From Stratiolaelaps scimitus (lineage: Eukaryota > Arthropoda > Arachnida > Mesostigmata > Laelapidae): a stretch of 64,000 nucleotides of DNA. Made by a program: the position numbers and the translations under genes. The notes under the pieces are model-generated. The model saw nothing but the letters and a program-made list of their open reading frames with translations, was not told the DNA's origin and did no database searches. The stretch is taken from the NCBI GenBank assembly GCA_019614645.1, contig JABWDB010000004.1, positions 22,816,001-22,880,000 on the forward strand, in the 5' to 3' direction. This document shows positions 12,541 to 24,415 of the stretch, piece by piece (within the stretch, counting starts at the first letter, position 1; every line of letters starts with the position of its first letter).

Positions 12541-15030
12541 ACACATAGCATCGCTGTATTCACGACCGAGTGTCCTTCTGTTCGATATATCCAACCAGGC
12601 AGAGTAGTAGCGAGACAGATCGAGAGAGAGAGAGAAAGAGAGAGTGTGTATGTGTGTTAGAGCGAGAAAGATGCAGCAAACAGACGGCAAAGGAATTATT
12701 GTTGAGTGTATTGACGAACTACGGCAGTAGCGGTGATCAGAAGAGACCAACTGCTTCAGTGGTAAGACAACATCGTTATCACTGTTTATGCACTGGCGAT
12801 GTGCCATCTAAGCGGTACGACAGAGAAGCAAGAAGGATATCTGTATTAACGTCGTTGTGAATGCTATTTGTGTAGAGGCACACATGATGTAATCCCACAG
12901 CGGCACAGCATCGTGCGGATCGTTGGTAGGGCTCAAAAAAATTGGCCCACTTTTGTATCCACGAGTGGGCGACATGTATATGTTAAGCCTGTGTACACAA
13001 CAACATGTTCTGACGTCGACCTCTCGTACGCAAGCGGAGTTGTTTCGTGGCACGGACCACTCTGTCTTGAAACTGTGGTGTTTTAGTTTCCCTAACACTC
13101 CCCCTATTGAATTGATAATGAAAACCAGCAAATTCTTAGAACGGAAGCTTTTTATCAATAGAATATTTGATTGACTCTCTCTTTCTCTCTGAGGGGTACT
13201 ACTCAAGGAATAAACCCGACTACGGTTCAAGCTGTCCCAAGTTAGGTTATTGTTTTAAGTTTGGCCATTTGGGTATGATTCCATATGAAATGTACGAGAT
13301 TCTCATTTGAACTACTAATTTTATGTATGCAACAGTTGCAACAAGTGTAGAAGAAAATACACTTTATTACGACAACGCACAATTAATAAAAGTGCAAGCA
13401 TTTTTATATCGAATTGATTGTATGGCAAGGTCATTAGCAATGCAGTGTTTCATAGGCGAGATCAGCAAATAACGTCGTCCACGGTTTCGCTCAGAAACTC
13501 ACTTGGAATTCATTTTCAAGTTTTCGACGCATTGACATAAGCCAGCCAATTTGTACACACATCGATACATATATAGACATATGCTAGACGACCTTGACTT
13601 CAGCGGAGTAGCTTGTTCCTTGATGGTTTGGAGTCCATGTCAGGCAATATATTTAATTAAGTTCGTACGTTGAAATTAAATTTCGCTTGGCATTAAACAT
13701 GTCTAACTAGCCTTAGCTGTATTTGTACTCCGAACCCGAAGTGTGGGCGTGATTCCTGACACACTCAAGCCTACGATACATTGAAACTACATTCAGCTAC
13801 ATTGTTATATGTAATCATTTTTGAGTCAAACGATCTCTATTCATTTTCATCGCGGGGGGGACTGATCAAATACCATATTATCTAGTATACGCGACAATAT
13901 ACTGTTGCTACGATAATGTTTCTCGACAACCATGTCATATTCAAGCGCAGACAACCCGGAGCTGAGAACCTACGTAATTCGACTCACTATAAATATATAT
14001 ATATATATATATATTAACTGTGGCGCGAGTACATTCACATAGGAGTTGGCATCGAAATACTAATCCTAGACGAAATTAATATTAATTGGCGCTGCTAAAA
14101 TTACCCGCTGATACGATCGAAGTGAAACTTACCCCGGGAAATCTCCTATGGTCGCCACCAACTATGCACAGCACATTTTCAGAAAGATGACACTACCAGC
14201 TGGTTCATACATATACTCATATACACATATACGAACAGCTGGCTCACGCTGTACCTGAGCGTAGAGAGAGTGTAAGACCTAACTTGAGGTTTCCGCCAAG
14301 GTACATTTTTCCCCGATCGACGTAAAATCTCGTATCCTGCCACATCATGCTTGAGGCATTCTGAAATGCGGTATCGATCGTATTTCGGCCGAGGCAATGC
14401 GCGTCCGCTATCTCGAGGCCAACGCACATCCTTCGAGTCTACCGATCCTGAATCTAGACGAACATTGATTTATTATTGATCAAGTGCAACTACCTACCAT
14501 GTTCTGGAGTTTCAAGCAATTCGAACCGTTGGTAAACCGATTTTTATCATTCGTCAAGCCAGGATGGGAAAAAATGTCTCCTAAAAATCTTATTTCCCGA
14601 AATCTCGAACTGAACAACGCCGTTGGCACTGATTAAGAGAGTTCGCTGAGTTGGTACAATGCTTATATATAACTGTATGGTCGTCGTCGCTGGGTCATCC
14701 AAGCCGAGAAAATAGTAGCGTCTCATGGGCTCATAGACATTAAAAGGCCAAGTGTTCATGTGGTCTCTCATTCAAATTCGTTGAAAAGTGTCCATCTCTG
14801 ATAAAAAAAAAACGAAGGGTGCAGCATATTTTGATATGTGATATCTTCTTGTTTCTCTCCTCCAGCCCTGGCGGGTAGCAAAACATAGGAAAAAGAACGC
14901 GAGGTTATAACATTTCATTGTTTGTAGTGCGGAACACGCAATTGTGCCAACCTGCTGCACGTTAGGTTGCCACCAACCTGCATCGGGGAGCAGGTTGATA
15001 TCTAGCGTGCAGGTAAGAGAGCTCTACTCA
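12541..15030. other. Non-coding stretch with GA and TA tracts
   Basis: GA tract (about 12621-12645) and TA tract (about 13991-14014). A small inverted repeat, CAACCTGC...GCAGGTTG, lies near 14976-14999. A run of seven or more G occurs near 13854. Short frames on both strands show no family resemblance. Confidence 0.45.
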
Positions 15031-15039
15031 AGCATTGAA

Positions 15040-15700
15040 GAGGAACGAGAAAGGTTGGGCCTTTAGTTAGTCCTGCCCTGTTGCAGCCCGCTAGCTGCTG
15101 TCGAATCTAGCTAACCTAACCTAATCCAGCTAACCCTGACCCGTTGATGCTGTCATTGCTGTTCCAACAAGTTGACCCTGCCTCTTGGCAGCCTTACACC
15201 AACAGCATCAACATGAGTAGCAGCAGCAGCAGCACATACGCCTCCGCCGCCATGTATACGAGGGTGGTATGATTGGCGCAGTGTAACCTGCACTGATGTG
15301 ATCTGCCACTAACCACTTGATCGAACAGGGGCGACGACCATGTTGATCCTGCTTGCTCGCCGTAGCGTGCACGATTGAAGCCGAGCTAAGTCCCACAGAG
15401 GGGTCAGTCAACGAGAAGGAGAAAGGGACGGAGTTAGGCAACAGCGAACGGGTGTAGCAGAAAGATGGCAACGGATGTGGGGAGGGCCTACTCATAAAAG
15501 CAGTTCATATCTTCGTCGTCGAACAAGCGAAAAATCGGGTCACCGGAGGAGAGGTCATCGAGGAGGCGAATATGAGGGAGCTGGCCACCAGGCCAACCCT
15601 AAACATCCGCGCAGTGTTGATAAGGAAGCACAGGGTAGCTGGGGCAGCAGCAACACATTGATGGTCCGATCAGTTGGTTTTCGCTTAGTGAACTGGTACA
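15040..15700. other. GC-richer island with CAG run and inverted repeat
   Basis: Contains an 11-bp inverted repeat, GTTGATGCTGT (15143-15153) and its complement at 15202-15212. This is followed at once by ATG 15213 opening a 19-codon frame that begins with a run of serines from a CAG/AGC repeat (about 15216-15234) and ends at TGA 15270. The ATG has a reasonable animal start context (CAAC before it). No donor that would extend the frame is clear. Confidence 0.25.
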
Positions 15701-15809
15701 AACAGCGGTGGCAAACACCTTTACGTTGATTTCATTTGAATCATTTGCATATTCGTGCGCAAAAACGCGCGCTTCTCTATTACATAAGGTGTGGTTCAAC
15801 GTAGATTAT

Positions 15810-15833
15810 GATAATAATAATAATAATAATAAT
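15810..15833. repeat. AAT microsatellite
   Basis: Uninterrupted ATA/AAT trinucleotide run of about eight units, 20 bases upstream of the SINE-tail-like segment at 15854. Confidence 0.9.
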
Positions 15834-15853
15834 GGTAGTAGTTGCAGTAGTAT

Positions 15854-15893
15854 AGCAATGCCGAAAGCAGTACCGTGGACGTTAAATGTTGGC
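15854..15893 (+). repeat. Diverged copy of the SINE 3' segment
   Basis: These 40 bases match the reverse complement of 57044-57083, the 3' part of the SINE at 57034-57205, at 35 of 40 positions with no gaps. That is far beyond chance for a 64-kb window. The tRNA-like head is not seen upstream, where an AAT microsatellite intervenes. It is either a 5'-truncated copy or a shared tail domain of a larger family. Confidence 0.6.
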
Positions 15894-16080
15894 TGTGGGT
15901 CAGCCTGGATTTTTTTTAGCAGTAATATAATTATGTATTATTCTATAATAATAATGAATCTAGGAGTGGTAGCAACAGACGCGTACATTGTGGCGATACG
16001 ATGTACAGTGAAAGGTCTGTTTTTGAAAATCCGTGAAATACGTCTAAGAATACACTCCTCTATATCTGATTAATAAATGA

Positions 16081-16129
16081 TCTAGAACAGTGAATTATCT
16101 AGAACAGATTAATACATTATCTAGAACGG
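16081..16129. repeat. Three copies of TCTAGAAC with spacing 17 and 22
   Basis: TCTAGAACAG at 16081 and 16098 and TCTAGAACGG at 16120, separated by AT-rich spacers, form an imperfect short tandem array. The motif is a palindromic TCTAGA followed by AAC and partly resembles a heat-shock-element dyad, but the TTC half is not intact. Confidence 0.6.
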
Positions 16130-17415
16130 TTCGCCGCCGTAAGTGATGATATTGAGTGACACGATCCGAATTCGAATTTTAATTACAGTATCGAGTGTGG
16201 CCTCCGTATAGATGTATCAATTGCGGCGGAGTAACGCTGTCTTTTCGGCTCGCTAAGTACGATACAAATTGTCAGGTAATCGAAAATTATCGCGACACTC
16301 ATCCGAAAATAGCCCCATACGTTTGTCAGCGGAACGAAGCAATGTATTCAAATGACAGACCCATTCCACATGTCACATGTGTCTGCACCAGTGCTGATAT
16401 ATATATATATATATATATCTGTAGCAAACAGTGTGTCATGAAAATATGATATATTCGAGAAAAAAACGACGCCAAGTGCTATTATACCGTCGTCGGCGAT
16501 GTGGGTCAAGGATAGTGGTGAAATGGTCTTTTGTGAAATGTTTTATCTATATTGGATATGTGAGTTAGTGTCCAGCGGTTGGAGTTTCAGGAACTGATGA
16601 CACTCGTATTCATTCGTGTGTGCTCGTTCGTATTAAGGTCGGCAGCCATAAACGCGCCTCACAGGGTATGTTTTCTACTCAACGTTGCTCAACGTTCTGT
16701 TGTTTGGTTGAAGTACGTTCGTGAAAAGGGACCTCAACCCGCTGTTCAAATATCGAGAGAATCGATTAACTTTTATATCAGGAAGAAATATTGGCGTTAA
16801 CGATTTTTCTCCAGGCTTAAATAACCAGTGGACCTAACTTCGTTCGACCTAACTCGAATGTGCAGAGGAAATACCTACTTTGTATTATGGTTTCTCAGAT
16901 AGAAGCACGTATTGAAATTGGTTGCAGCCGTTTCGTATGGGAGATCCATAGTCAGGTACTTTGCTGGTAGCGTTTTGTTTAAAGTGACAAACTAATCGTT
17001 TGATAACCTTAGTCTAAGCAGGTTTATATTTAGCTAGACGGTCCAGTCTCCACGATATAGGGTCTAAGTCAGTGTTACTCGTGGACCTACAATGGACTTA
17101 GGGCATTTTGCTTGGACATATCTATTAAGGCTGTTGTTGTTCTTGTTGTGGCTGCTGCTGCTGCTGGTTTTTATCAACACGTACAAAAGCACAATTTTAA
17201 GCCAAATTTCAAATAGTCATCTGTTACCTCATGCAATAGATAATTCAGAATTGAGAAAAAGGTTTAGGTCGCTTCCTGTGTTTGCTATGACGGCTTTCCG
17301 TCTGCCTCTAGTCTTTGGCTGTTTTTGCAACGCTATATCCAACTGTATATTTGCCCGTCTCTGGCTATATAACAGGGGCCACCTCCGAGCGTTCTGTTTT
17401 GTACTGTATGTATTC
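16130..17415. other. Non-coding stretch with TA tract
   Basis: TA tract at about 16397-16418. A plus-strand frame at 17092-17442 starts with a leucine-rich hydrophobic stretch coming from a CTG/TTG-rich tract and shows no recognisable family. Nothing else is supported. Confidence 0.45.
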
Positions 17416-17419
17416 CGGT

Positions 17420-18110
17420 GCTACCACTGCTGCTTAGTGTAGTGTCGTTCCAAATCGAGTTTTGTACCTACTATCGCAAACCTTCGACACAGCGCGCCGC
17501 CTTGTTTGGGCACCAGGACCATTGGGGACGCTGGATTCGCTGAGGGTCGTTGCTTCTCCCTCTTCCATTGCTCTCGCTTCTTCTTGCGCCCACGTTTCCG
17601 GGTGGTTCCGCGACAGCATAACGGTGTAGCAACGGCAGCAGGCCGCAATCGCCGCCGGTGCCGCCGCACTCCAGAGGTCCTTGGGGCCATGAAAAGCCTT
17701 CAGATAGGGTATGGGCGATGGGACGTAAAATGCGTGTCCCTTGAGGCGCTCTGATCCCAGACGAGCCTAGCTGCTCTATGAGATCTGGCGTTTCGTGGAC
17801 CGCACCCAGGGGTACAGCAGCAATATACACTTGTGCTACGCTTCTATGGCTGAGTGTGGGCACCACCGCCACATTTCACGGCCGGTCATAGGACACTGAT
17901 AGTTGACTTTGGGCTCGGCTAGTCGGCAGAGGGCTGCACGACCTGGGCAGTGGTGAAAGAGAACGGGCAGTAGGAATCGTTGTGAGCGCAAGAGAGGCAG
18001 AGGAGCCGACTGACAGTGGGACAAATACTGGTAACCATCAAAACGAGGAGGGCTCAACGGAGAGAGAGAGAGATAGGGAGGAAGGGCGCAGCCTCTCACC
18101 AAGTGGAGCA
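17420..18110. other. GC-richer island with GA tract
   Basis: GC-richer block with overlapping open frames on both strands (for example 17471-17872, -) and a short GA run near 18061-18072. The minus-strand frame includes the string SPMVLVPKQGG, faintly like the start of a Ty3/gypsy reverse transcriptase, but nothing around it supports that. Confidence 0.25.
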
Positions 18111-20220
18111 ACCTGCTTCAACTATATGTTTATAGATGTGTCTTTGTACCTTTATATATGTATATATATAAATATATATATATATGTATATATATAATCC
18201 GTTTATGTTAGGGAGAGTAGTTTTATATTTTGTTTATACTTTTGTTGGTTTTTATTTGTTTGTATTGTGTACTCGGTACGGTCTCGAACATCTGGAAATG
18301 GTGGAGAGAAAACATCGTGCTATCTCAGATCAGAATGAGGGAAGCTGATTTAGGAACATCGCGCTCACTCGCCAAGATGGGGTCGCAGAAGATGACGACA
18401 TCATCGTGGAACCATCAACTCATTTGGGAATAGTTCTCTCTAGGCCTTCATTAATACTGGTAATGCTTGAGTGGCGAGTGTGAATAGTGATAGTGATTGT
18501 TTCAATGTTTTTTTCTGTACTCTTTCGGTGTGACGATCGGTTTTGGGCCAGTTCAAAACATGTTCGTACAAAGTTGATATAGGGTAAGCTTGAATATTGT
18601 ACCTTCACGCGAGGATCGTGAAGCTCGTAGTAGAAACATTTAAATATTGAAGACGGTTGGTCGACCCAACTGTCTTACCCCCGCTGTAACAACCACTCCG
18701 ATATCAACATGAAAAACAACAACCTTCAGATTACCAGTTTCACATCATATTGAATCGTTTGATGCGACTTATGTACAGGAAAGACAGACATCTTCTCAGT
18801 GGGTGCAAATTGAAGGGCAATACGCGCGGCAGAATCATCCAATATCCGTGGTATCAGGATAGGGGTGTCTGTCTCGAGATGCTTATAGCTCGAGTATCAC
18901 TAGTCGATGTGGCGATTGCTTGCTACAAAAACGAATTCACTTAAGGTAAACATTATAATCCTCCTTGTCGCACTAGCTTCTTGCTATTTTTATCGTACTT
19001 TGCTGCTGCAATGTTAGAATTCCCTTAAGCAGGCACTTACTTCGTTTCAACTACTGCATCATGTCTGGTACTAAATGAACTCAGCATTATTGACGAACGC
19101 TTTATTCTATAATACTGATGTGCTGCTATTATTTTCACCGAATGGGTACGAAAGTATTCCCTAGTAGATATGAGACACGCGTCACGAGCGGGCCGTGTAC
19201 AAACAACTCCATATGAAAGAAATATGACCAAAATATTTCTAATAGGCATATGCTTAGTATAGACACATAGCATTCGCTCAGTCGGCCATAGCCCGTAGAA
19301 TTGGTTACAGTGGCGTGTGCATTTTCTAGGATCCGCTGCATTTCAACCAATGAATTGACAAGAACATTGGGAATTTTCCACACTAGATGAAGGAGGGCTC
19401 GTTCGCAAGGTTGGCAAAGTATTTTCGTTGTCTTTCGGGTCCCGCGAATGATCGTCGTGATGGTAGAAAGGTGGCTGCGGAGTTAAGTAAACCGCTTAAA
19501 CATCGCGCTCTTTATGGACTAGATGAACGGTGGAAAGTTCCACTATGACGGCTGGAAGCCAAGTTTCGATGGACAACCATTTCATATTCAAAGGCGTTTT
19601 CAGTTAGGCGTTCGAAGAAATTTGGCGCGGACCTCAACGCTTGGCCTGCAAACAGAGCTTACAAGATCTCAGAGCGCCATGTATAGCCACCGCGGCCCAC
19701 AACGGTTTGCAACTGTCGAAGTCAGAGGTATATCCCTTTAGAGGTTCGGCGCAAGGTAGCAACCATGTGGACGTAACACTCTACGCCCTACAGTTACCAG
19801 GTGTTCAATTAATGAATACCTAGAACTGATAAAATAAACCGTTCCCGTGTTGCGGCAGTTCTTGATTGCTGACTCAGCTCAGATCATTACACCTGTGCAT
19901 CGAGAAGTCTGCAGACGCATTTATATCTGCCGCCGTGACATCAAGAAACTATTGTAGTGCAAAGTATACAATAGCCCAGCTCTCCCACGTCTCTAACCAT
20001 TATCGAATTTCTCGGCTTACGAAGGGCTGACCCACTGATAACGTATGATATAATACAACAATGATTCACACCGTTGACGCTACGGCCCATATCAATAACA
20101 CTGTTATTACTGTTGATGATGTTGTTGTCGCTTGCTCATCTGCACGTCCACTCGTTGTTATTAAATCGTATCGTCATTTGCTAATGATGTCTCACAGGCA
20201 TTAATTGCTCTAGACGCTCG
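18111..20220. other. Non-coding stretch with TA/GTA tract
   Basis: Mixed TA/GTATA tract at about 18159-18197. Other frames are short, and no domain, repeat copy or RNA gene was recognised. Confidence 0.45.
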
Positions 20221-20229
20221 TTCCCATTC

Positions 20230-21480
20230 ATTCCTCGCTCTTTCGATCTCTCTCTCTCTTTGTCAGCTAGCCTGAACAGATAATTTGTTCAACCCCTGAT
20301 GCTGCCGATAACGGGCAACATGAGCCGATCACTATTTCTGCAAATGAAGCATCAGTAGCCGCAGCCGCCAAAGACCGGGTCCAGCCGTAACAGTTGCGAC
20401 AGAGGTCCTTTCTTACCCCGGGTGGCGTTATCCACTAGCTGGCAGCGGGGGGGGGCAACACCGGTGGCGCCGTTGTTGTCTTTCATTGCTGGCGTTTGTA
20501 TAATGCGTTGTTTCCTGCTCCGCCTGCTGCAGCGCGATGCTCCCGGCGCAGGGGACGGCGACGTTAGGTTAGGGAAATGTGCGGATGGCGTTGAGGGAAC
20601 CCGTATGTTGAGGGAACACTATCTGTGTTCCTCTTCCGCAGTGAGCGGCCGAGGGCGTCCCTTACCGCCACTCATTCTCTCGTCTTCTTCCGCCTTCAGT
20701 GCGATAATGAACGCTGCTGCGTAAGCATTTCCTCCCGTAACCACCTCGGCAAGCGACAGCGGCTGCTCCAACGAAAGTAGCAGCGTCTGTGAGTAGTGTC
20801 TGCAGCCTCCCGGAGCAGCAGCAGCAGTCGACTGGTAAGGGGCGGCCTGAGTCGGCCGAACGACTCAGTCAGGCCCGTGTGAGGTAGGTAACTATGGCGA
20901 TGGTGGGTCGACCTAACGCACTCTTAACTTACGGCCCACCAGCCCAACAGTGCCCAACAACAGAACCCGGCTCGGTCCAGCCATCCAGACTCCACATCTA
21001 CACGGAGAGGGCCAAACGAAGCTTCTACGAGCATAACCTCCCGCTGTCCTAAGGCCCCATCACGGTCGCCCACTCCTGGCATTCGGGCAGGTGCACCCAT
21101 GCCCTCTTCCTTCTAGCTATTAGCATAACAGGTTGCATAGACGAACGACGCGAGGTTCTTTTTTTCATTAACTCTTACCATACAAACTACCACGGCCTAT
21201 AGTTACGAGGCTGGCAACACCGTCGTGCGCGCCACGGGCTCAGCGGCATTGATGGGCTGACGAGCTACAGTGGCAAGGGAAGGCGGGGAAGTCAGTAGCG
21301 CCGAAGTCCTCGAAACAGCAGACTACGAGGACTGGATGTTCTCGCACTTAATGCCAAGCTGAGCTGAGTTGTGCCCATCGCACACGTACCCTTAAGGCTG
21401 GCTGACTTGCTGGCTCGCCGTTAGATTCGCCTGAGCGGACAAAGCAGCCGCTTCTTAGCTTCTTAATCAAGGAGTTCGAT
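20230..21480. other. GC-richer island with CAG run and small palindrome
   Basis: GC-richer block with a G run (about 20448-20455), a short CAG run near 20813-20824 and an 8-bp palindromic stem, CTGAGTCG (20847-20854) with CGACTCAG (20861-20868). A pyrimidine-rich acceptor-like CAG at about 20698 is followed about 20 bases later by GTAAGC, which could delimit a very small exon or be chance. No protein is recognised. Confidence 0.2.
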
Positions 21481-22040
21481 TGGCTAGAATTTTACTGCGT
21501 GGCTGCTGGTTGGTTGCCTCCAGTTATGGACCTACGTAGATCGTTATACCTCCCCTCTCCTAGCTCTTCTCTGCGTCTATTTCTGCTGCTCTGTTGTGGC
21601 TATTGCTGTGGATGTGTGTGTGTATGGTAATCATTGTTTGTTACTAATTGCAAGGCACCGTTAGTCGCCAAAGCCGCACAAATATAGTAAGAAACAAACA
21701 GTTGTTACTGATCTTAATGAGATGGTATTGCTCTATCATTCGTGACCCTCACTGAAGCGCTATCACCATCCGAATCCGCCTTCCAGAGGTTCAGTTAACC
21801 TCTGCTTTCGACATTTTGACGACTACTGACGAGAAGGGTGATGCACAACAAAAAACGCCACACGATTATGGGAAAACACTTAAATCGGAAACGGATAGTT
21901 GGGTCACTACAGCTGGTGATACTTTATCGTAGTGAAGTGTACCGCATACATTTCGGTGTAACTTTTACGCAAGCATGTCTTCCACTTGTTGCGTATTTAG
22001 TGTGAACGCTCGCTGGCATACTACTACCTGGTGACATATG

Positions 22041-22089
22041 GCATTGTAAAAATTGCAGATCCTTTAATAAACCAATATACACCTTTACG
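22041..22089 (+). repeat. Dispersed repeat end, copy 1 (AATAAA-containing)
   Basis: Shares about 38 of 45 aligned positions with 48323-48367, including the invariant block TTTAATAAACCAATATA and the upstream GCATTGT and ATTGCAG words. The AATAAA looks like a polyadenylation signal, so this may be the 3' end of a retroelement (an LTR or a non-LTR tail). Similarity fades upstream apart from a possible GGCATAC word and stops soon after CTTTAC. No coding sequence is recognised nearby. Confidence 0.55.
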
Positions 22090-24157
22090 TTCACTACTCT
22101 GATACGGTCACAACGTGAGCGGCTTTGCCATTCATCCAACTAACAAGTTCCTTTGCCACTTTCAATGATCTTCTCAGAAACGAATCAGATGAAAATATAG
22201 GCACGCCCTTTTAACGAAGGATGCGACGCCGAAAACATCGGAACACATGGTAACACAGCAAAAAGGGAAATAAACAAAGTAAACTCCCCGCCCGCCCTTA
22301 ATTACAAGGGACACACCGAACGGCGTATCGGACCCCCGGAGTTGGTTGTACTTAGTTGTCATGGAAGGGAGGGAGATTGCGATGTAGTTCAGAGGGACAC
22401 AATGAAAGAAGAGGGACCTCGGGATTTTCTCTTATTTATTTTTCATTTGTTGTTCTTTCATTTCGACTGGTGAACGCACACACAGTGTGAGAGTATTCCA
22501 CTTTGTCCAGTTGCTACTGCTGTTGCAGTTGATGCAGCCCGCTTACTAGATGGGTGCTATCGGCACGGGATTGTTGTCTTCCCTGGTCGGGGTAGTGGCT
22601 TATGGTTTATCTTTCGAGAAATCGATGTAACTTCCGAGTGCGTCGGTACCCTCGTTCGCTCCCGCTATCTATCCCATCTAAGAAAAACAATACCTATCCG
22701 ATTCATGTTCGCATGCGCCTGTCGGCCGCGGTCAACTGTGCAAGCTGCTCAAATGGTGGCGGATTTCGCCGGCAGTCAGGTCGTTCCACCGTCCGTAGCT
22801 GGTTGGAACGTCAATAGACGGGAGGAATCGTTTTGCGATCAGCTAGCCGACTTTGAATATCGAAGTTTGTAATCTTTCTTTCTGTTGAGCGAGAGCCGAA
22901 ATCGCGGCGGGGAAAGAGAACGAGAAGTTGCTGAAAAATTGAGGCTGTAAAACTGTGTCGAGTTGTGCACACAGCTTGAACGATGATTCGTACGAGCGGG
23001 CGGAGACCGATTGCAACAAAAAAGAATTGCTACTTGCTTGTAAGTACGTTTTAATGATCTGGCGAACCATGCGGCTCCGCAACAATCGCTGATTATATAA
23101 GTTGTTATTGAGTATTGCAGATAGATTCGCTACCATTGAATCTCGTAGTGTCAAATGGACACGATGTTGTGCCAAATCACAGTGGCGTAGTACGCTGAGC
23201 GGCTCAATCAGCGAATCTTACCACCCAGCGCTCCTGTACGTGTAACAAGATTTAGGCTGTATCCTGTTTTCATATTTTTTTATATCAATAATAACAACAC
23301 CATTTCAACAGTCTATGTGTAGTGTTTTCTTTTACCGTACAATTTTCAGCGGCATTGCCATCTTCAGAATAAAGACGTGACAGTATTTCCTGATGAAACG
23401 CAAGAGAAAAAGACACATGGCTAATCTATCGTTTTGAAGTGTGCGGTCTTATGGTTCGAGCCCACAAGCCTAACTGCTACAGCTAAGTAACAGCATGTAC
23501 GGCTCGCTTATACCCTCACACAGTGTTGCTTCTATGAAACTCTACTACAACTTGTGTCCAATACTATTATCATATATACAGTACACTATCTTATGCATCT
23601 TATGCCTCCCTTCGTATGAGTGCCTGACCATGAGAGTATATCGGGCAGGTTGTCAACCGGACATGCGAGAGCCATAGATCAAATGATCACCGGTCGCTCC
23701 TTTGAAGTCACCTGGCGAAAGCGATGCGGTTGTGTAGGCCAACTAATAGATGCGCGACATCGGCGCATATACGCCCCAACCATCGTTAGTCGTTCTAGCT
23801 CGCTGTTGGGATGCCCGTATACGTTAGGTTTTATCGGCGATATCGAGGACCTTCCATCCAATCATTCTCTACCTTTCCTCCATCCAGCCGTTCATCATTA
23901 CCAGAGCGATCCCTATTAACGGGATCTATTCCGAGTAGGTGGCGTGGAATGAGGCAGGAATAAGATCGCGGGAGCAGGACGTCTATCTGGACGATCGGGG
24001 GCGTACACGAAGCCCCCATTTCATTGGGAGTAGTCAGAGAACACTTCAGCAGACGGACGAAGCATGGAAGAATACGAAAGAACGTCAGTGATGAAAATAC
24101 AGCGAATAGGTCCAGGCGGCACTCGAACTTTGTGACTGCTGGGGAATTGGATAAGAT

Positions 24158-24415
24158 CTACGGGCTAGAGGAATTGGGCCTAAGAAACCTAGCAGACATT
24201 TCTGCGGCGGCTCCTCTAGACGGGAAGCGCACCCAACGACCCGTTATGACTTGGTCGTGCCACGTACGGCTGTCATAGAGGCGAATCGAGAAAGAATCTG
24301 CAAGGAGAACCGTGCCAGGATAGGTCAAGTGCATGACGTATTTATCTTCGTCGGTTTTGGTAACTACAACCCCTCCCCCCTGCATCGGTGGCTGTCGTGG
24401 TCTGCGGTCAACCAT
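24158..24415 (-). CDS. Candidate open frame, unknown (speculative)
   Basis: Minus-strand frame of 85 codons from ATG at 24415 to a stop at 24158-24160. It has a proline-, arginine- and glycine-rich start and then mixed charged and hydrophobic residues. No known domain. The opposite strand is also partly open. It could be an exon of an unrecognised gene or chance. Confidence 0.12.
   Translation of the reverse strand: MVDRRPRQPPMQGGGVVVTKTDEDKYVMHLTYPGTVLLADSFSIRLYDSRTWHDQVITGRWVRFPSRGAAAEMSARFLRPNSSSP

Noticed and set aside
15111..15135. CTAACCTAACCTAA as an internal telomeric repeat
   Set aside because: Only about two TTAGG-type units with interruptions; too short to call.
15585..15595. CCACCAGGCCA, identical to the complement of the SINE A-box region
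   Set aside because: Opposite orientation to the nearby SINE-tail match at 15854 and no further similarity around it; an 11-base match is expected by chance in this window.
16081..16129. Reading the TCTAGAAC cluster as true heat-shock elements
   Set aside because: The dyad needs TTC opposite GAA; here the left half is ATC in each copy.
17421..17690. Minus-strand string SPMVLVPKQGG resembling the opening of a Ty3/gypsy reverse transcriptase
   Set aside because: Only about eleven residues fit, the following DYRxLN-type motif is missing, and no other reverse transcriptase motif occurs nearby in any frame.
23453..23463. GGTTCGAGCCC, a B-box match that could belong to a tRNA gene or SINE
   Set aside because: Upstream sequence gives only a weak A box and no acceptor or anticodon stem, and no flanking duplication was found.
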